A DNA stretch of 64,000 nt, taken from Microbacterium allomyrinae (GTDB lineage Bacteria; Actinomycetota; Actinomycetes; Actinomycetales; Microbacteriaceae). Shown here in pieces: positions 16,814-25,622 of this stretch; the first letter of the stretch is position 1, and every line of letters begins with the position of its first letter. Below the pieces are notes generated by a model. The model did not search any database. It saw only the letters and a program-made list of their open reading frames with translations, and had not been told where the DNA came from. The DNA lies in contig NZ_JAGTTN010000002.1 of NCBI RefSeq assembly GCF_020682705.1, positions 620,001 through 684,000 of the forward strand, in the 5' to 3' direction. The translations under genes were made by a program, and so were the position numbers.

Positions 16814-17896
16814 ATGAGCACGATCACCGACATCGAGTTCCGGCCCCTCGTCGTGCCGGAAACCGTCGATGCACCCGAAGCCGCCGACTTCGTCGAGATG
16901 GTGCGGGTGCGCAACCTCATCTATCGCGAGATCTCCGGTCACGACGACCACCGGATCTCGGCCGACGAACTTCTGCCGCACTACCGCCCGAGCGAGTATC
17001 AGGATCGCCTGGCCTGGGTCGTCGTCGAGGACGGTGTCCTCATCGGCCGCATCGGGGTGGACCTGCCTCGCGAGGAGGGCTCGAGAGTCGCCTACTGGCT
17101 CATCGAGCTTCGGCACGATTCGTGGGGGCGCGGCATCGGCTCGTCCGCGTACGACCTCATCGAGCGTGTCGCCCGCGAACACGACCGCCGTGTCCTTCAG
17201 TCGTGGGCCGAGCATCCGGCGGCCGACGGACCTCGGGTCGCACCGCCCACCGGGTTCGGCGATATCCCCGAGGACCACGTCGCACGATTCTTCCGGCGGC
17301 ATGGGTATGCCCTGGAGCAGGTCGAGCGCAACAGTGCCTTCGACCTGACGGGCTCGTTCGCCGGCGTCGAGCGACTGCTCGCCCAGGCGCATGCCGCGTC
17401 GTCGGACTATCGCGTGGTCCAGTGGTTCGCCCCCACCCCTCCCGAGTTCGTCGAGGGATACGCGTGGATGAAGTCACGGATGTCCACCGACGCACCGGCT
17501 GCGGCTCTCGAGTTCGACGAGGAGACGTGGGATGCCGCACGCATCGCCGAGCACGACGCTCTGTACACCGACACCGGCCGCACCCTGCAGGTGACGGCCG
17601 CGCAGCATATCCCCACCGGCGAGCTCTGCGCGTTCAACGAGCTCGTGATCGGGAAGGACCGCACCGAAGCGTCCCATCAGGAGGACACGCTCGTCGTCAA
17701 GGCGCACCGTGGCCACAAGCTGGGCACCCTCGTCAAGTGCGCGGGTCTGCTGTCGTGGCGCGATGTCGCCCCGGCGTCGGCTCGTGTGATCACCTACAAC
17801 GCAGAGGAGAATCGCCCCATGCTCGACATCAACGAGGCGATCGGCTTCGCGCCGATCGCGTACGAAGGCGCATGGAAGAAGGTGCTCGATGACTGA
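16814..17896 (+). CDS. tandem-GNAT acetyltransferase, first copy
   Basis: A 360-residue protein with two GNAT folds in one chain. The N-terminal half has the acetyl-CoA-loop-like SWGRGIGSSAYDLI (103-116). The C-terminal half has VKAHRGHKLGTLVK (295-308), the canonical Q/RxxGxG/A pyrophosphate loop, and NAEENRPMLDINEAIGF (329-345), the usual end of acetyl-CoA site motifs. MshD (mycothiol synthase) is a well-known double-GNAT enzyme, but this protein is longer and its context is different. The start ATG 16814 has a weak purine stretch AAGGA upstream. It overlaps the next gene by eight bases. The substrate is unknown; an antibiotic or a small peptide are both conceivable. Confidence 0.82.
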   Translation: MSTITDIEFRPLVVPETVDAPEAADFVEMVRVRNLIYREISGHDDHRISADELLPHYRPSEYQDRLAWVVVEDGVLIGRIGVDLPREEGSRVAYWLIELRHDSWGRGIGSSAYDLIERVAREHDRRVLQSWAEHPAADGPRVAPPTGFGDIPEDHVARFFRRHGYALEQVERNSAFDLTGSFAGVERLLAQAHAASSDYRVVQWFAPTPPEFVEGYAWMKSRMSTDAPAAALEFDEETWDAARIAEHDALYTDTGRTLQVTAAQHIPTGELCAFNELVIGKDRTEASHQEDTLVVKAHRGHKLGTLVKCAGLLSWRDVAPASARVITYNAEENRPMLDINEAIGFAPIAYEGAWKKVLDD

Positions 17897-18989
17897 CATC
17901 GCCCGCCCAGTGGCACTCGCCGTGGAGCCTCTGATCGTCCCGGACTCCCTCGACGCCGCAGATGCCCCCCTCTTTCTCGAGATGGTGCGCATCGCGAACG
18001 CGGTGTGCCTCTACGAAGCCGGCCATGACTATCTGCGCGAGGAGCCGGAGGAGGCGCTCGGGTTCTGGCAGGACCAGACCGACTGGACGCAGCTCGGGTT
18101 CGCGGTGCGCCGCGACGATGCCGTTCTCGGTGTCGTGAAGATCATGATCGGCACCGAGTCCGACGTCACCGCCATCGAGTTCGATCTGATGGTGGACCCG
18201 CCGTTCTGGGGACTCGGTGTCGAAGAACTGCTGCTGGCGGAGGTCGAGCGTGAGGCGCGGGAGCGCGGCCTCGCGACCATCCAGACGTGGACCCTGCACC
18301 GGCCGGGTCGCGATGGCGCACGGCTCGAGCCGTCCACAGGCTGGGGTTCGATCCCGGCGGAGGATCGACAGACGATCTTCCCGCTCGCGCACGGATTCAC
18401 CCTGGAGCAAGTCGAGCGCAACAGCGTCTTCGACCTCACGGGCGACTTCGCCGATGTCGAGCGCATGCACGCGGCCGCCGTCGAGGCCGCCGGCCCCGAG
18501 TACCGTTCGATCGCATGGACCTCGCCGACCCCCTCCGAGTATGCGGACGGCTTCGCGGAGGCGCTCGCGCGCATGTCGACGGATGCACCGCAAGGCGGCC
18601 TGGTCGTGGACGAGCAGCACTGGGATGCTGCGCGCGTCGCGCGTCGCGACGCGCGGCAACAGGCGCAGGGCCTCACCGTCTCGGTCGCCGCGGTGGTCCA
18701 CGAGCCGACCGGCGCCATCGCCGCGTACAACGAGCTCGTGATCGCCGAGGACCACCGCGGTGCGACCCAGCAGTACGGCACACTGGTGCTCAAGGAGCAC
18801 CGGGGCCGGCGCCTGGGCACCGTCGTGAAGTGCGCGAACCTGTTGCGCTGGCGTGAGCTGGTGCCGGAGTCACCGCGCGTGTCGACCTTCAATGCCGAGG
18901 AGAACCGGCACATGCTCGACATCAACGAGGCCATCGGCTTCGTCCCGGCCTCGTACGCGGGTGCCTGGAAGAAGGTGCTCGATCTCTGA
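17889..18989 (+). CDS. tandem-GNAT acetyltransferase, second copy
   Basis: A 366-residue paralogue of the preceding protein, clearly derived by duplication: both share MSTDAP, YNAEENRxMLDINEAIGF-like endings and the closing GAWKKVLD. The N-terminal domain has PPFWGLGVEELLLAE (104-118) and the C-terminal one has LKEHRGRRLGTVVK (301-314) plus NAEENRHMLDINEAIGF (335-351). The N-terminal loop WGLGVEE departs from the acetyl-CoA consensus, so only the C-terminal domain is likely catalytic. The start ATG 17889 lies inside the end of the first copy (8-base overlap), so the two are coupled and may form a heterodimer. The gene ends 29 bases before the convergent mutM. Confidence 0.82.
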   Translation: MTDIARPVALAVEPLIVPDSLDAADAPLFLEMVRIANAVCLYEAGHDYLREEPEEALGFWQDQTDWTQLGFAVRRDDAVLGVVKIMIGTESDVTAIEFDLMVDPPFWGLGVEELLLAEVEREARERGLATIQTWTLHRPGRDGARLEPSTGWGSIPAEDRQTIFPLAHGFTLEQVERNSVFDLTGDFADVERMHAAAVEAAGPEYRSIAWTSPTPSEYADGFAEALARMSTDAPQGGLVVDEQHWDAARVARRDARQQAQGLTVSVAAVVHEPTGAIAAYNELVIAEDHRGATQQYGTLVLKEHRGRRLGTVVKCANLLRWRELVPESPRVSTFNAEENRHMLDINEAIGFVPASYAGAWKKVLDL

Positions 18990-19017
18990 GAGGCGACCGA
19001 TCTGACGTCGTTGCACG

Positions 19018-19953
19018 CTACGCGCGCGCCGTGCTCCCCACAGCGTGCGGCGCGCGCTGGCAATGCGGGCAGAAATGGCTCGACCTGTTCGTGAAAGACA
19101 CACGCACGAGGGGTCGGCCGCAACGCGGACACGGCTCACCCGTGCGTCCGTACGCGTTGAGCGAGTGCGCGAAGTAGCCCGCCTGACCGTTGACGTTCAC
19201 GTACTGGGCGTCGAAGCTGGTGCCGCCTTCGGCGAGTGCCTTCTCGAGCACATGGCGCACCTCGGCGAGCACGCGGTTCACGGCTCTCGCCGACAGCGTG
19301 CGGGCGGGAGTCTCGGGATGGATGCGCGCGGCCCACAGCGACTCGTCGGCATAGATGTTCCCGACGCCGCTGATCACCATCTGATCCAGCAGCACCCTCT
19401 TGAGCGCGGAATCCTTGCGTGCGAGCGCAGTGCGGAACGCGGCATCCGAAAAGGCGGGATCGAGAGGATCGCGCGCAATGTGTGCGACCTGCGCCGGGAC
19501 GGATGCCTCGGCCGTTCCATACCCACCGGGCGCGCCGTCACCCGTCGCGACGAGATCGTCGATCGCGAGAGATCCGAATGTGCGCTGGTCGGCGAAGACC
19601 ACCGAGACCTCGCCGTGCACGGGGTGGGCGAGATCGAGGCGCACGCGCTCATGGCGCTCGGGTGCGGCGCCGGGCGTGCGCAGCAGCATCTGGCCGCTCA
19701 TGCCCAGATGCCCGACCACCGCATCGGCGGGGATGCCGCCGGCGCGAGGCTCGAGCGGGAGCCACAGGAACTTGCCACGCCGTGCGGCAGCCCGGATCAC
19801 GCGCCCGGTGAGCGCCGCCTCGAACTGCGCTCCGTCACCCCGATGACGGGTCAGCGCGCGCTCATCGAAAACCGTGACGGCGAGCACCGTCGCACCGGTG
19901 ACCGCGGGCGCGAGCCCCGCGCGGACGACTTCGACTTCGGGGAGTTCAGGCAC
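19018..19953 (-). CDS. mutM: formamidopyrimidine-DNA glycosylase (Fpg/MutM)
   Basis: Base-excision repair enzyme that removes 8-oxoguanine and formamidopyrimidines and nicks the strand by beta,delta-elimination. The 311-residue protein begins MPELPEVEVV, giving the catalytic Pro2 and Glu3 after Met removal. It has the conserved lysine in RRGKFLWL (K61), GNIYADESLWAARIHP in the middle and a C-terminal zinc finger with C275, C278, C295 and C298. It overlaps the end of rnc by eight bases, so rnc and mutM are coupled; this pairing is standard in actinobacteria. It converges on the GNAT module. Confidence 0.97.
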   Translation of the reverse strand: MPELPEVEVVRAGLAPAVTGATVLAVTVFDERALTRHRGDGAQFEAALTGRVIRAAARRGKFLWLPLEPRAGGIPADAVVGHLGMSGQMLLRTPGAAPERHERVRLDLAHPVHGEVSVVFADQRTFGSLAIDDLVATGDGAPGGYGTAEASVPAQVAHIARDPLDPAFSDAAFRTALARKDSALKRVLLDQMVISGVGNIYADESLWAARIHPETPARTLSARAVNRVLAEVRHVLEKALAEGGTSFDAQYVNVNGQAGYFAHSLNAYGRTGEPCPRCGRPLVRVSFTNRSSHFCPHCQRAPHAVGSTARA

Positions 19954-20647
19954 GCCCGCTGAGTTCTCGCCAGGCGCTCAGCGCGGCAGCCATCTCAGCG
20001 TGCTTCTTGCTCGTGCCCATGCCTTCGCGCGCCAGGTCGCCAACGACCACGGTTGCGGTGAACATACGATCGTGATCGGGTCCGGTCGAGGTGACCGAGT
20101 AGACCGGCGGCAGCATCGCGCCGTGGGCGGCGAGTTCTTGGAGGCTCGTCTTGGGGTCCATGGCGGCGCCGTAGCGCTCGGGGTCTTCGAGGAGCGGTTC
20201 GACGAGTCGCAGCACGAGCGCGGTCGCCTCATCCGGCCCCGCCGACAGGTAGGTCGCGCCGAGAATCGCCTCCATGGTGTCCGCGAGGATCGAGTCCTTG
20301 TCGCGCCCACCGGTGAGGTCCTCGCCGCGGCCGAGCAGGAGATGACGTCCCAGTCCGATGCCTCGCGCGATCTCGGCCAACGCCAGAGTCGACACGACGC
20401 TCGCTCGGCGCTTCGCGAGTGCGCCCTCGTCGAGCTCCGGGTGCGCGGTGAACAACCGCACCGTAACAGCCTGCCCGAGCACGGAGTCCCCGAGGAACTC
20501 GAGGCGCTCATTGTGGGGCACCTGCCCGTTCTCGTACGCCCAGGAGCGGTGCGTCAGCGCCAGCGACAGAAGCCCGGAGTCGATATCGACTCCGAGCTTC
20601 TGCGAGAGATCTGCGAGCGCCATGCGCTCGGCGGCGACGTTCGTCAC
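19946..20647 (-). CDS. rnc: ribonuclease III
   Basis: Double-strand-specific endoribonuclease that processes rRNA precursors and many mRNAs. The 233-residue protein has the signature NERLEFLGD (46-54), the downstream metal-binding pair in ADTMEAILG (122-130) and a C-terminal double-stranded RNA-binding domain (about 165-230, ending in SKKHAEMAAALSAW). The gene sits between rpmF and mutM in the usual order, 19 bases downstream of rpmF and overlapping mutM by eight bases. Confidence 0.97.
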   Translation of the reverse strand: MTNVAAERMALADLSQKLGVDIDSGLLSLALTHRSWAYENGQVPHNERLEFLGDSVLGQAVTVRLFTAHPELDEGALAKRRASVVSTLALAEIARGIGLGRHLLLGRGEDLTGGRDKDSILADTMEAILGATYLSAGPDEATALVLRLVEPLLEDPERYGAAMDPKTSLQELAAHGAMLPPVYSVTSTGPDHDRMFTATVVVGDLAREGMGTSKKHAEMAAALSAWRELSGRA

Positions 20648-20666
20648 CTCAGGCCGACTGCGACGA

Positions 20667-20876
20667 TCAGACGTCGGCGACCTTGCGGCCCTTGTACTCG
20701 AGGAACAGCTCGGTGCCCTGCGAGTCGGTGACGACCTTCGCCTGGTGCGGACGGCTGTAGACCGTCTTGCCGTTCTCGATGGTGGTGGTCAGCGTGATGG
20801 GCGCCGCCTTCCACTGCGCGCGACGCGAACGAGTGTTGGAGCGGGAGACCTTCCGCTTCGGGGGGTTACCTGCCAT
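20667..20876 (-). CDS. rpmF: 50S ribosomal protein L32 (zinc-independent form)
   Basis: Small basic ribosomal protein of the large subunit. The 69-residue product begins MAGNPPKRKVSRSNTRSRRA, diagnostic for L32, and ends in YKGRKVADV. The zinc-ribbon cysteines of the C+ form are absent, so this is the C- version that does not need zinc. It follows the DUF177 gene, an arrangement conserved across bacteria. No second L32 gene is visible in this window. Confidence 0.97.
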   Translation of the reverse strand: MAGNPPKRKVSRSNTRSRRAQWKAAPITLTTTIENGKTVYSRPHQAKVVTDSQGTELFLEYKGRKVADV

Positions 20877-20909
20877 GGCTTGCTCTCTTCTGTGTTCTCG
20901 ACGCCGAGA

Positions 20910-21461
20910 TCAGCCGCGGGAGCGCGGTGATTCGTCGTCGTGGTCTGTGGTGTAGTCCTGGAGCGCAGCCCAGCGAGTATCGAGGGGCTCACGCTGCTCT
21001 GATCCGGTGTGATCGGCCATCCGCTCACCCGTGGCCGGATCGAGGCCGGGGCAATCCGGCTGACATACCGGCTGAAACGGAAGCGACAGGACTACCGCTT
21101 CCCTGACCAGAGTTTCAAGATCCACGTGGTCGTCTTGAACCTCGAAGTCAGTTTCTTCCTGTCCAGGATACGCGAAAAGCTCCTGAAACTCGACTTCGAG
21201 CCCCTCGGCGAGTTCGGTGAGGCATCGTCCGCAGATGCCGGTGTACTCCGTGGCGATGGTTCCGGACGCGAGGATCCCCTCGTGCACGGACTCCAGACGG
21301 ACATCAACCGTTACCGGCTCGCTCTGGGCGACCGAGACAAGGCCTTCACCCCACTTCGCGGGGGCCGGCGATTCGAGGGTGAACTCGCGCATCTCGCCGG
21401 AGAGATGCACCAGGTCTCTCACCGGGATCACGAAGGGACCTGATACATGCTTTCTGACCAC
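20910..21461 (-). CDS. DUF177 (YceD) family protein
   Basis: A 183-residue DUF177/YceD protein; these are almost always encoded upstream of rpmF, and in plants and E. coli are linked to 23S rRNA accumulation. It has a CxxC pair in GICGRCLTEL and a second pair in CQPDCPGL, probably a metal site, with the acidic HVDLETLVREAVVLSLP between them, as usual. The GTG start at 21461 is preceded by GGGGG. The last 25 residues are a charged tail. It lies 62 bases downstream of coaD in the same direction. Confidence 0.9.
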   Translation of the reverse strand: MVRKHVSGPFVIPVRDLVHLSGEMREFTLESPAPAKWGEGLVSVAQSEPVTVDVRLESVHEGILASGTIATEYTGICGRCLTELAEGLEVEFQELFAYPGQEETDFEVQDDHVDLETLVREAVVLSLPFQPVCQPDCPGLDPATGERMADHTGSEQREPLDTRWAALQDYTTDHDDESPRSRG

Positions 21462-21523
21462 GATCCCCCATCGTACCGGTGCCCCGCTGGACGGGCGCCG
21501 AACGACGGAAATGGGGCCGCGGA

Positions 21524-22021
21524 TCAGATGCCGCGGGCGCCGGTGTCGAGGAAGCGGGCCACGACCGGCGGCACGTACGGCGACACGTCGCCTCCGAGTG
21601 ACGCCACCTGACGCACCAGCGAACTCGACACCAGCGCGTGCGCCGGGTCAGGCAGCAGGAATACCGTCTCGACGTGGGCGAGGTGGCGGTTCACGATCGC
21701 CATCGGGGTCTCGTAGGCCACGTCGATCTGCGAGCGGATGCCCTTCACCAGGACACCGGCCCCGACATCCGTCGCGTAGTCGACCAGGAGTCCCATGCTC
21801 CATGACGCGACGACGATATCCCCCTCGACATTGCTCTCGGCGATCGACTGCTCCAGCAGCATCTGGCGCTGCGAGATCGGGAGCATGGCTTCTTTGCCGG
21901 GGTTGTGGACGACGAGCACGTGCAGCTGGTCGTACAGCGATGCCGCGCGGCGGATCACATCGAGGTGGCCGAGGGTCGGAGGATCGAACGACCCCGGGAC
22001 GACGGCGATCCGGCTGCTCAT
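21524..22021 (-). CDS. coaD: phosphopantetheine adenylyltransferase
   Basis: Catalyses the penultimate step of coenzyme A synthesis, transferring AMP from ATP to 4'-phosphopantetheine. The 165-residue product has the nucleotidyltransferase motif [15 protein letters not shown] (9-23, with T/HxGH), [13 protein letters not shown] in the middle, and [21 protein letters not shown] near the end, all canonical. It is 43 bases downstream of recG and likely in the same operon. The length is normal for CoaD. Confidence 0.97.
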   Translation of the reverse strand: MSSRIAVVPGSFDPPTLGHLDVIRRAASLYDQLHVLVVHNPGKEAMLPISQRQMLLEQSIAESNVEGDIVVASWSMGLLVDYATDVGAGVLVKGIRSQIDVAYETPMAIVNRHLAHVETVFLLPDPAHALVSSSLVRQVASLGGDVSPYVPPVVARFLDTGARGI

Positions 22022-22064
22022 GCGCCCAGCCTAACGGGACCCCGCCGACGCTCGGCGAGGCTGG

Positions 22065-24227
22065 TCAGTTCTTTGCGAGCGCGGCACGCTCGGCCATGCC
22101 GACGTTGCGCTCCAGTGCGGCCGCGAGTCCCGGGTGGCGCCGCAGCGCCGGGTCTTCGGCCAGCACCTGCTCCGCGGCGATGCGGGCCTCGGCGATCACA
22201 TCTGCATCCTTCACGACCCGCAGCAGGCGAAGCGACGACCGGGCACCGGACTGGGCGCCGCCCAGCACGTCGCCCTCGCCGCGCAGTTCGAGGTCGATCT
22301 CGGCCAGCACGAATCCATCCAGCGTGGAGGCCACCGCCTCCACCCGCTCGCGCGCCGGCGTCGCCTGCGGCGCCTCGGTCACGAGAAGGCAGAGCCCCGG
22401 GACTGCGCCGCGACCGACGCGGCCCCGCAGCTGATGCAGCTGCGACACGCCGAAGCGGTCGGCCTCGAGGATCGCCATCGTCGAGGCGTTGGGCACGTCG
22501 ACACCGACCTCGACGACCGTCGTCGCGACGAGCACGTCGATGTCACCGCGAGCGAAGGCCTGCATGACGGCATCCTTCTCGTCGGATGGCATCTTGCCAT
22601 GCAGGATCTCGACCCGTATGGCGGAGAACGCCGGATGCCGCGACAGCAGATCCGCGACCTGCACCACGCCCCATCGGGTGCGGCCGGTCTCGCCTTCTTC
22701 CGCCCCGGGCGCTTCGTCTGCGGTGTCGTCCTTCGTGAGCGCCTCGGCGTCGATCGCGGCGCAGACGACGAACGCCTGCCGGCCCAGCCCCACTTCTTCC
22801 GCGATGCGATCCCACACGCGCCCGAACCATGCGGGCTTCTCGTGGAGAGGAGCGACGAAGGTCTGGATGCCGGCGCGGCCCACCGGCATCGTGCGGATGG
22901 TCGAGACATCGAGGTCGCCGAAGACGGTCATCGCCACCGTGCGAGGGATCGGTGTGGCGGTCAGCACGAGCGCGTGCGGCGACGAGCCCTTGGCACGCAG
23001 CGATTCGCGCTGCTCGACACCGAACCGGTGCTGCTCGTCGACGACGACCAGGCCGAGATCTGCGAACGTCGTGCTCTCGCTGAGCAGCGCGTGCGTGCCG
23101 ACCACGATGCGCGCCTGCCCCGATGCGGCGCGAAGCGCGGCCTTGCGTCGCTCCGCCGCCGGAAGCTGGCCGGTGAGCAGCGTCGGCATGAGCTGTGGGG
23201 CGAGCTCGCGCCCCAGCATCCGCGCGATCGATCTGACGTGCTGTGCGGCGAGCACCTCGGTCGGTGCGATCAGCGCCGACTGCCCGCCCGACTGCGCGAC
23301 CTGGAGCATCGCCCGCAGCGCTACCAGGGTCTTGCCCGAGCCCACCTCGCCCTGCACGAGCCGGTTCATCGGCCACTCCCCCTGCAGGTCTCGCGCGATG
23401 TCGTCGCCGACACTGATCTGATCGGGGGTGCGGGGGAAGGGAAGGTCGGCGTCGAAGCGCTCGAGGATCGGGCCGGGGGCGCGAACCGTGGCCGACAGCG
23501 CCCGCACGAAAGCGCGCTGCTGCAGCAGCGCGACCTGCAGCACGAACGCCTCCTGCATCCGCAGCGTCTCGCGCGCAGGCTCGATCTGGTCGAAGAATTC
23601 GGGACGGTGGATGCGCTCGATCGCGTCGCGGGCGGCGATCAGGTCGTGCCGCATGCGCAGTTCCTCGGGAAGCGGCTCGGTCACCTCCCCGAGCCCGTCG
23701 AGCACGAGCGCCACGATCCTCTGGAACTGCCAGCTCGCGACCGTGCTCGTCGCGGGATAGATCGGGATCGGCAGGTTGACGTTCGCCTCGGCGGTCATCC
23801 GCGCCATCTCGACGTCATCGAACAGCTCGTAATCGGGGTGTGCGAGCTGCTTGATGCCGCGGTACTCCCCCACCTTGCCCGCGAAAATGCCACGGCGTCC
23901 GGGCTGAAGGTCCTTCAATCGCCACGCCTGATTGAAGAACGTGAGCGATAGATCGCCGTTGCCGTCGCTGATCACGACCTCGAGCAGCGAGCCGTTGCGG
24001 TTCTTCATGCGCCGCTCGCCTGCACGCCGCACCTCGGCGACGATCGTCACCGATTCGCCGACGGGCAGCGACGAGATCTGGGTGAGCTCGCCGCGCCGGG
24101 CGTAGCGACGCGGATAGTGCATGAGGAGGTCACCGACGGTCTTCATGCCGAACGCTCGATCGAGGGCCGACGCGGTCTTTCCGCCGACTGCGCCGTCGAG
24201 GCGGGAGTCGAGGGTGAAGGACGCCAT
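22065..24227 (-). CDS. recG: ATP-dependent DNA helicase RecG
   Basis: Double-stranded DNA translocase that reverses stalled forks and processes recombination intermediates. The 720-residue protein has an N-terminal OB-fold wedge domain (about 55-135), Walker A GEVGSGKT (293-300), DEQH box (397-400), TATPIPRT (423-430) and a C-terminal helicase domain with HGKMPSDEKD, VATTVVEVGVDVPNAS and QLRGRVGRG. The C-terminal TRG region is present. Length and motif order are typical, somewhat longer than E. coli RecG. It starts a run with coaD in the conserved recG-coaD-DUF177-rpmF order. Confidence 0.97.
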   Translation of the reverse strand: MASFTLDSRLDGAVGGKTASALDRAFGMKTVGDLLMHYPRRYARRGELTQISSLPVGESVTIVAEVRRAGERRMKNRNGSLLEVVISDGNGDLSLTFFNQAWRLKDLQPGRRGIFAGKVGEYRGIKQLAHPDYELFDDVEMARMTAEANVNLPIPIYPATSTVASWQFQRIVALVLDGLGEVTEPLPEELRMRHDLIAARDAIERIHRPEFFDQIEPARETLRMQEAFVLQVALLQQRAFVRALSATVRAPGPILERFDADLPFPRTPDQISVGDDIARDLQGEWPMNRLVQGEVGSGKTLVALRAMLQVAQSGGQSALIAPTEVLAAQHVRSIARMLGRELAPQLMPTLLTGQLPAAERRKAALRAASGQARIVVGTHALLSESTTFADLGLVVVDEQHRFGVEQRESLRAKGSSPHALVLTATPIPRTVAMTVFGDLDVSTIRTMPVGRAGIQTFVAPLHEKPAWFGRVWDRIAEEVGLGRQAFVVCAAIDAEALTKDDTADEAPGAEEGETGRTRWGVVQVADLLSRHPAFSAIRVEILHGKMPSDEKDAVMQAFARGDIDVLVATTVVEVGVDVPNASTMAILEADRFGVSQLHQLRGRVGRGAVPGLCLLVTEAPQATPARERVEAVASTLDGFVLAEIDLELRGEGDVLGGAQSGARSSLRLLRVVKDADVIAEARIAAEQVLAEDPALRRHPGLAAALERNVGMAERAALAKN

Positions 24228-24295
24228 GCCTCGAGTCTAGGATCCGGCGCGGACGCTGTCGGCGTTACCCCAGCAGCTGCCCATAGGGTTGCGGG

Positions 24296-24874
24296 ATGCT
24301 CCGACGACTCGCCTCCCGCGTGTACTGGGCCTGCAGTCGCTGGACGCTGTCCACCGAGCCGGCCCCCGATCGACCCACTGTGCTGCTGGGCGCGCCCCAC
24401 ACCTCGAACTGGGACTTCCTCCTCATGCTCGGGATCGCCTGGCGTCTACAGATCCCGGTGCGGTGGCTGGGCAAGTCGAGCCTGTTCCGAGGGTGGCGCG
24501 GCCCCCTCATGAAGAAGCTCGGCGGCATACCCGTGGACCGCGCCGATGCGTCGCGTGTCGTCTCCGATGTCGTCGAGCGCATCCGTGCGGGAGAGGTCTT
24601 CGGTCTCGTCGTCACCCCCGAGGGCACCCGCGGCTCGGGCACGTACTGGAAGTCGGGGTTCTACCGGATCGCCCGAGAAGCGGGCCTGCCGGTGACCCTC
24701 GGGTACGTCGACCGCACCACGATGACGACGGGCCTCGGGCCGACGATCGAACTCACCGGCGACGTGGTCGCCGACATGAACGTCATCCGCGCCTTCTACG
24801 CCGACAAGTCCGGACTGCGCCCGGAGTTTCGCACCGAGCCTCGGCTGCGAGAAGAGGATGCGGCGATCGCCTGA
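24296..24874 (+). CDS. PlsC-like 1-acylglycerol-3-phosphate acyltransferase family protein
   Basis: A 192-residue lysophospholipid acyltransferase domain. The catalytic H(x4)D box is H35-TSNW-D40 in APHTSNWDFLLML, and the second block is TPEGTR (107-112) in VVTPEGTRGSGTYWKSGF. The protein is shorter than PlsC and lacks its N-terminal membrane helix; it resembles the short family sometimes annotated as glycerol acyltransferase. The 25 residues before the catalytic box include WACSRW. A second, more typical PlsC gene is at 31362-32135. It is divergent from recG across a 68-base gap. Confidence 0.85.
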   Translation: MLRRLASRVYWACSRWTLSTEPAPDRPTVLLGAPHTSNWDFLLMLGIAWRLQIPVRWLGKSSLFRGWRGPLMKKLGGIPVDRADASRVVSDVVERIRAGEVFGLVVTPEGTRGSGTYWKSGFYRIAREAGLPVTLGYVDRTTMTTGLGPTIELTGDVVADMNVIRAFYADKSGLRPEFRTEPRLREEDAAIA

Positions 24875-24916
24875 CGTCCTCGTTCCCAGAACCGCCCGGA
24901 CGCGGTGCCGGGAGGC

Positions 24917-25513
24917 TCAACCGAAGATGCCCTGCGCGATCTCCTCCAGGAACGCCCAGCCGTTCCGGTTCACGGTGGACAGATAGATCCAGACCCCGTC
25001 CCGGGCGACGATGATCTCCTCGGTGTCGCTGCCCGTGCCGGGGAGCACGCAGACCTGTGCACCGAAGTCATCGGCGACCTGGCACGTATACCCCTCGCCG
25101 GGGAGCGTCCCCACGGCAGCGGTGACCGCTTCGGGGGTGGCCGTGCTGATCAGCAGCAGCATGCCGGTCGCATCGCCGACGATCCAATCGCAGCCGAGGG
25201 CGAGGGTCGCGCCCTCGGGTGCCGGGCGCACGAAACCCTCGCCGTTGCTCTGCAGCGTCATGTCGCCGACGGCCGCAGCACGCGTGGCGTCGGTGGCGAG
25301 CGCGTTGCAGTCCGTCGGCAGGGTCACCGGCGCTGCGGTCGGCGTCGGGGTGGCAGTGGGAATCGGGGTCGGCATCACCGACTCCGAATGCGTGGGCGTA
25401 GAAGTGGGAGACGCTGTCGGCGTCTGCGCTCCGCCCGCGCACCCCACGAGTGCGACGGCGCTCAGGCCGGCGCTCAGCGCGATGGCTGCGATCCTCGTCG
25501 TACGGTGGATCAT
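24917..25513 (-). CDS. secreted lipoprotein of unknown function
   Basis: A 198-residue lipoprotein: a basic n-region (MIHRTTR), a hydrophobic core, and a lipobox LVGC with Cys25 as the lipidated residue. Residues 30-62 form a Thr/Pro/Ser linker with repeated TPT-like units, typical of surface lipoproteins that reach through the wall. The soluble domain (about 65-198) contains three cysteines, CNALATDATRAAAV, ALGCDWIVGD and YTCQVADDFGAQVCV (two here), suggesting two disulfides. The layout recalls DUF3558-like sensor lipoproteins, but I cannot assign a family. It is convergent with the PlsC-like gene and divergent from rsmD. Confidence 0.8.
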   Translation of the reverse strand: MIHRTTRIAAIALSAGLSAVALVGCAGGAQTPTASPTSTPTHSESVMPTPIPTATPTPTAAPVTLPTDCNALATDATRAAAVGDMTLQSNGEGFVRPAPEGATLALGCDWIVGDATGMLLLISTATPEAVTAAVGTLPGEGYTCQVADDFGAQVCVLPGTGSDTEEIIVARDGVWIYLSTVNRNGWAFLEEIAQGIFG

Positions 25514-25622
25514 CTCGGCTCACTTCCGTCGGAACGATGCGCTCCCTGTCGTGATCATAGGGGGCGTCGGTCCAGTGCCGTGCGCGGACTCCACCGGAGG
25601 AGCACCCGGATATCGTGAAGGG

